NCBI RefSeq assembly: GCF_019050325.1
Contig: NZ_VOMB01000012.1
Location: 62,001-126,000 of the forward strand
Origin: [Mycobacterium] fortunisiensis
GTDB taxonomy: Bacteria; Actinomycetota; Actinomycetes; Mycobacteriales; Mycobacteriaceae
Direction of reading: 5' to 3'
DNA: 64,000 nucleotides
Shown: piece by piece, positions 63,093 through 64,000 of the stretch
How positions within the stretch are numbered: position 1 is the stretch's first letter
How the letters are laid out: each line of letters opens with the position of its first letter
The notes under the pieces: generated by a model
The model's input: only the letters and a program-made list of their open reading frames with translations
Databases searched by the model: none
Told to the model about the DNA's origin: nothing
Made by a program: the position numbers and the translations under genes

Positions 63093-63512
63093 GTGAATGT
63101 TCCCCGTCGCTGCTGCCGGCCCGGGTGCCCGCACTATGCCGTGGCGACGCTGACTTTTGTCTACTCCGACTCCACGGCGGTAGTTGGACCTCTGGCCACG
63201 GTGTCCGAGCCTCATTCCTGGGATCTGTGCGTCGGCCACGCCGGCCGCATCACTGCACCGCGTGGCTGGGAGCTGGTGCGCCACGCCGAGCCGCTGCCCA
63301 CCCATCCCGACGAAGATGACCTGGTGGCGCTGGCCGACGCGGTCCGCGAAGGCCAACCCGGCGGGGCGCCGCGCGGTGGTGTGGTGGCCGGCTTTTCCGA
63401 TCCCGGCGCCGGCGTGGGCGCCAGCGCGGTGATCGCGCCGCCGGCGCGTCCGTCGGAGACCAACGGGCGCCGTCGCGGTCACCTGCGGGTGTTGCCAGAT
63501 CCCAGTGACTAG
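63093..63512 (+). CDS. DUF3499 family protein
   Basis: A 139-residue actinobacterial protein (Rv3258c type). CCRPGCPHYAVATLTFVYSD at residues about 4-24 with several cysteines and C(V)GHAGRIT later (SWDLCVGHAG) suggests a metal-binding site, such as zinc, in an otherwise beta-rich fold. Function unknown. GTG 63093. Precedes the phosphomannomutase gene by 99 bp. Confidence 0.87.
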   Translation: MNVPRRCCRPGCPHYAVATLTFVYSDSTAVVGPLATVSEPHSWDLCVGHAGRITAPRGWELVRHAEPLPTHPDEDDLVALADAVREGQPGGAPRGGVVAGFSDPGAGVGASAVIAPPARPSETNGRRRGHLRVLPDPSD

Positions 63513-63611
63513 ACCTGGTGACCAGACAACAGGTCGGCCGTTGGTAGTGAACGTGTGGGTGCCGCGCGACGGTTAGGCTGGCGCCAACGATCCCGTTTCA
63601 CAAGGAGCTAT

Positions 63612-64000
63612 ATGTCTCGGCCAGCGGCGGCTGTTCACGGTGTCATCAAGGCCTATGACGTCCGCGGATTGGTCGGCTCTCAACTCGACGAGGCATTCGT
63701 GGCCGAGGTCGGCGGGGCGTTCGCCCGCTTGGTGCGCACCGAGGGCGCCACGCAGGTGGTGATCGGCTACGACATGCGGGCCAGCTCGCCGTCGTTGGCG
63801 GCCGCGTTCGCCGACGGGGTGACGGCCCAGGGCCTGGATGTGGTCCGGATCGGGCTGGCCTCCACCGATCAGCTGTACTTCGCCTCGGGCCAGTTGGACT
63901 GCCCGGGTGCGATGTTCACCGCGAGCCACAACCCGGCGGCCTACAACGGGATCAAGCTGTGCCGGGCCGGGGCCAAGCCGGTGGGCAAGGACACCGGGCT
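63612..64000 (+). CDS. Phosphomannomutase/phosphoglucomutase (5' part, runs off the window)
   Basis: Alpha-D-phosphohexomutase whose first 129 codons are visible. The opening IKAYDVRGLVGSQLDE and the phosphoserine loop TASHNPAAYNGIK (Ser 105) are diagnostic. It interconverts mannose-6-P and mannose-1-P for GDP-mannose. In M. tuberculosis the positional orthologue is Rv3257c. GGAG precedes ATG 63612. The C-terminal three domains lie beyond the window. Confidence 0.9.
   Translation, partial: MSRPAAAVHGVIKAYDVRGLVGSQLDEAFVAEVGGAFARLVRTEGATQVVIGYDMRASSPSLAAAFADGVTAQGLDVVRIGLASTDQLYFASGQLDCPGAMFTASHNPAAYNGIKLCRAGAKPVGKDTG

Overview
The window is high-GC actinobacterial DNA from a mycobacterium, most likely a rapidly growing Mycolicibacterium. 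The evidence is backbone synteny: recognisable orthologues of M. tuberculosis genes from about Rv3296 (lhr) to Rv3257c (phosphomannomutase) appear in order, with lat, lrpA, pcd, rsbW-sigF, accA3, sseA, maf, accE5, accD5, birA, purK, purE, fadE25, lcp1, rmlD, wbbL, manB, fbiA, fbiB and whiB2. M. tuberculosis names come from memory of those families, not from a search.

Layout. 1-4.3 kb: 5' part of the lhr helicase gene, a TetR regulator and a divergent P450. 4.4-10.2 kb: lipase maturation factor, an SDR, and the lysine catabolism set pcd / lrpA / lat; lat carries an unusual in-frame 27-bp tandem repeat. 10.2-24.7 kb: an expanded island between lat and sigF with an Mrr-like protein, a PAS-ANTAR protein, two usfY copies, csbD, a methyltransferase-CDGSH pair facing an iron-containing redox enzyme, an Nramp-like transporter with PRC-barrel partners, topoisomerase IB, several tiny membrane proteins, an F420 oxidoreductase, and two anti-sigma/anti-antagonist modules including rsbW-sigF. 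Eight candidate SigF promoters (GTTT-N15/17-GGGNAY type) are scattered through it, so it looks like a physically clustered general-stress regulon.

24.8-33.7 kb: a nucleotidyltransferase, a frameshifted SDR, and the acyl-CoA carboxylase region (accA3, sufE-like, sseA, maf, accE5, accD5). 33.8-38.2 kb: a fadD / kstD-like / kshA-like steroid-type module inserted between accD5 and birA. 38.2-44 kb: birA, a PH-domain protein, gtrA-like, purK, purE, a TetR with twin operators, and fadE25.

44-53.4 kb: an accessory block of five co-directional minus-strand genes (glucose dehydrogenase, GH15, ThDP enzyme, enolase-superfamily enzyme, FAD/Fe-S oxidase) divergent from a MarR regulator with two clear GTTGC-N6-GCAAC operators. 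This is a candidate uncharacterised oxidative sugar or sugar-acid pathway.

53.3-64 kb: conserved cell-envelope and cofactor backbone: TIGR03089 protein, lcp1, rmlD-wbbL-manB operon, DUF732 protein, Nudix, fbiA-fbiB, whiB2, metallopeptidase-like protein, DUF3499 protein and the start of a phosphohexomutase. No rRNA, tRNA, CRISPR array or insertion sequence was seen.
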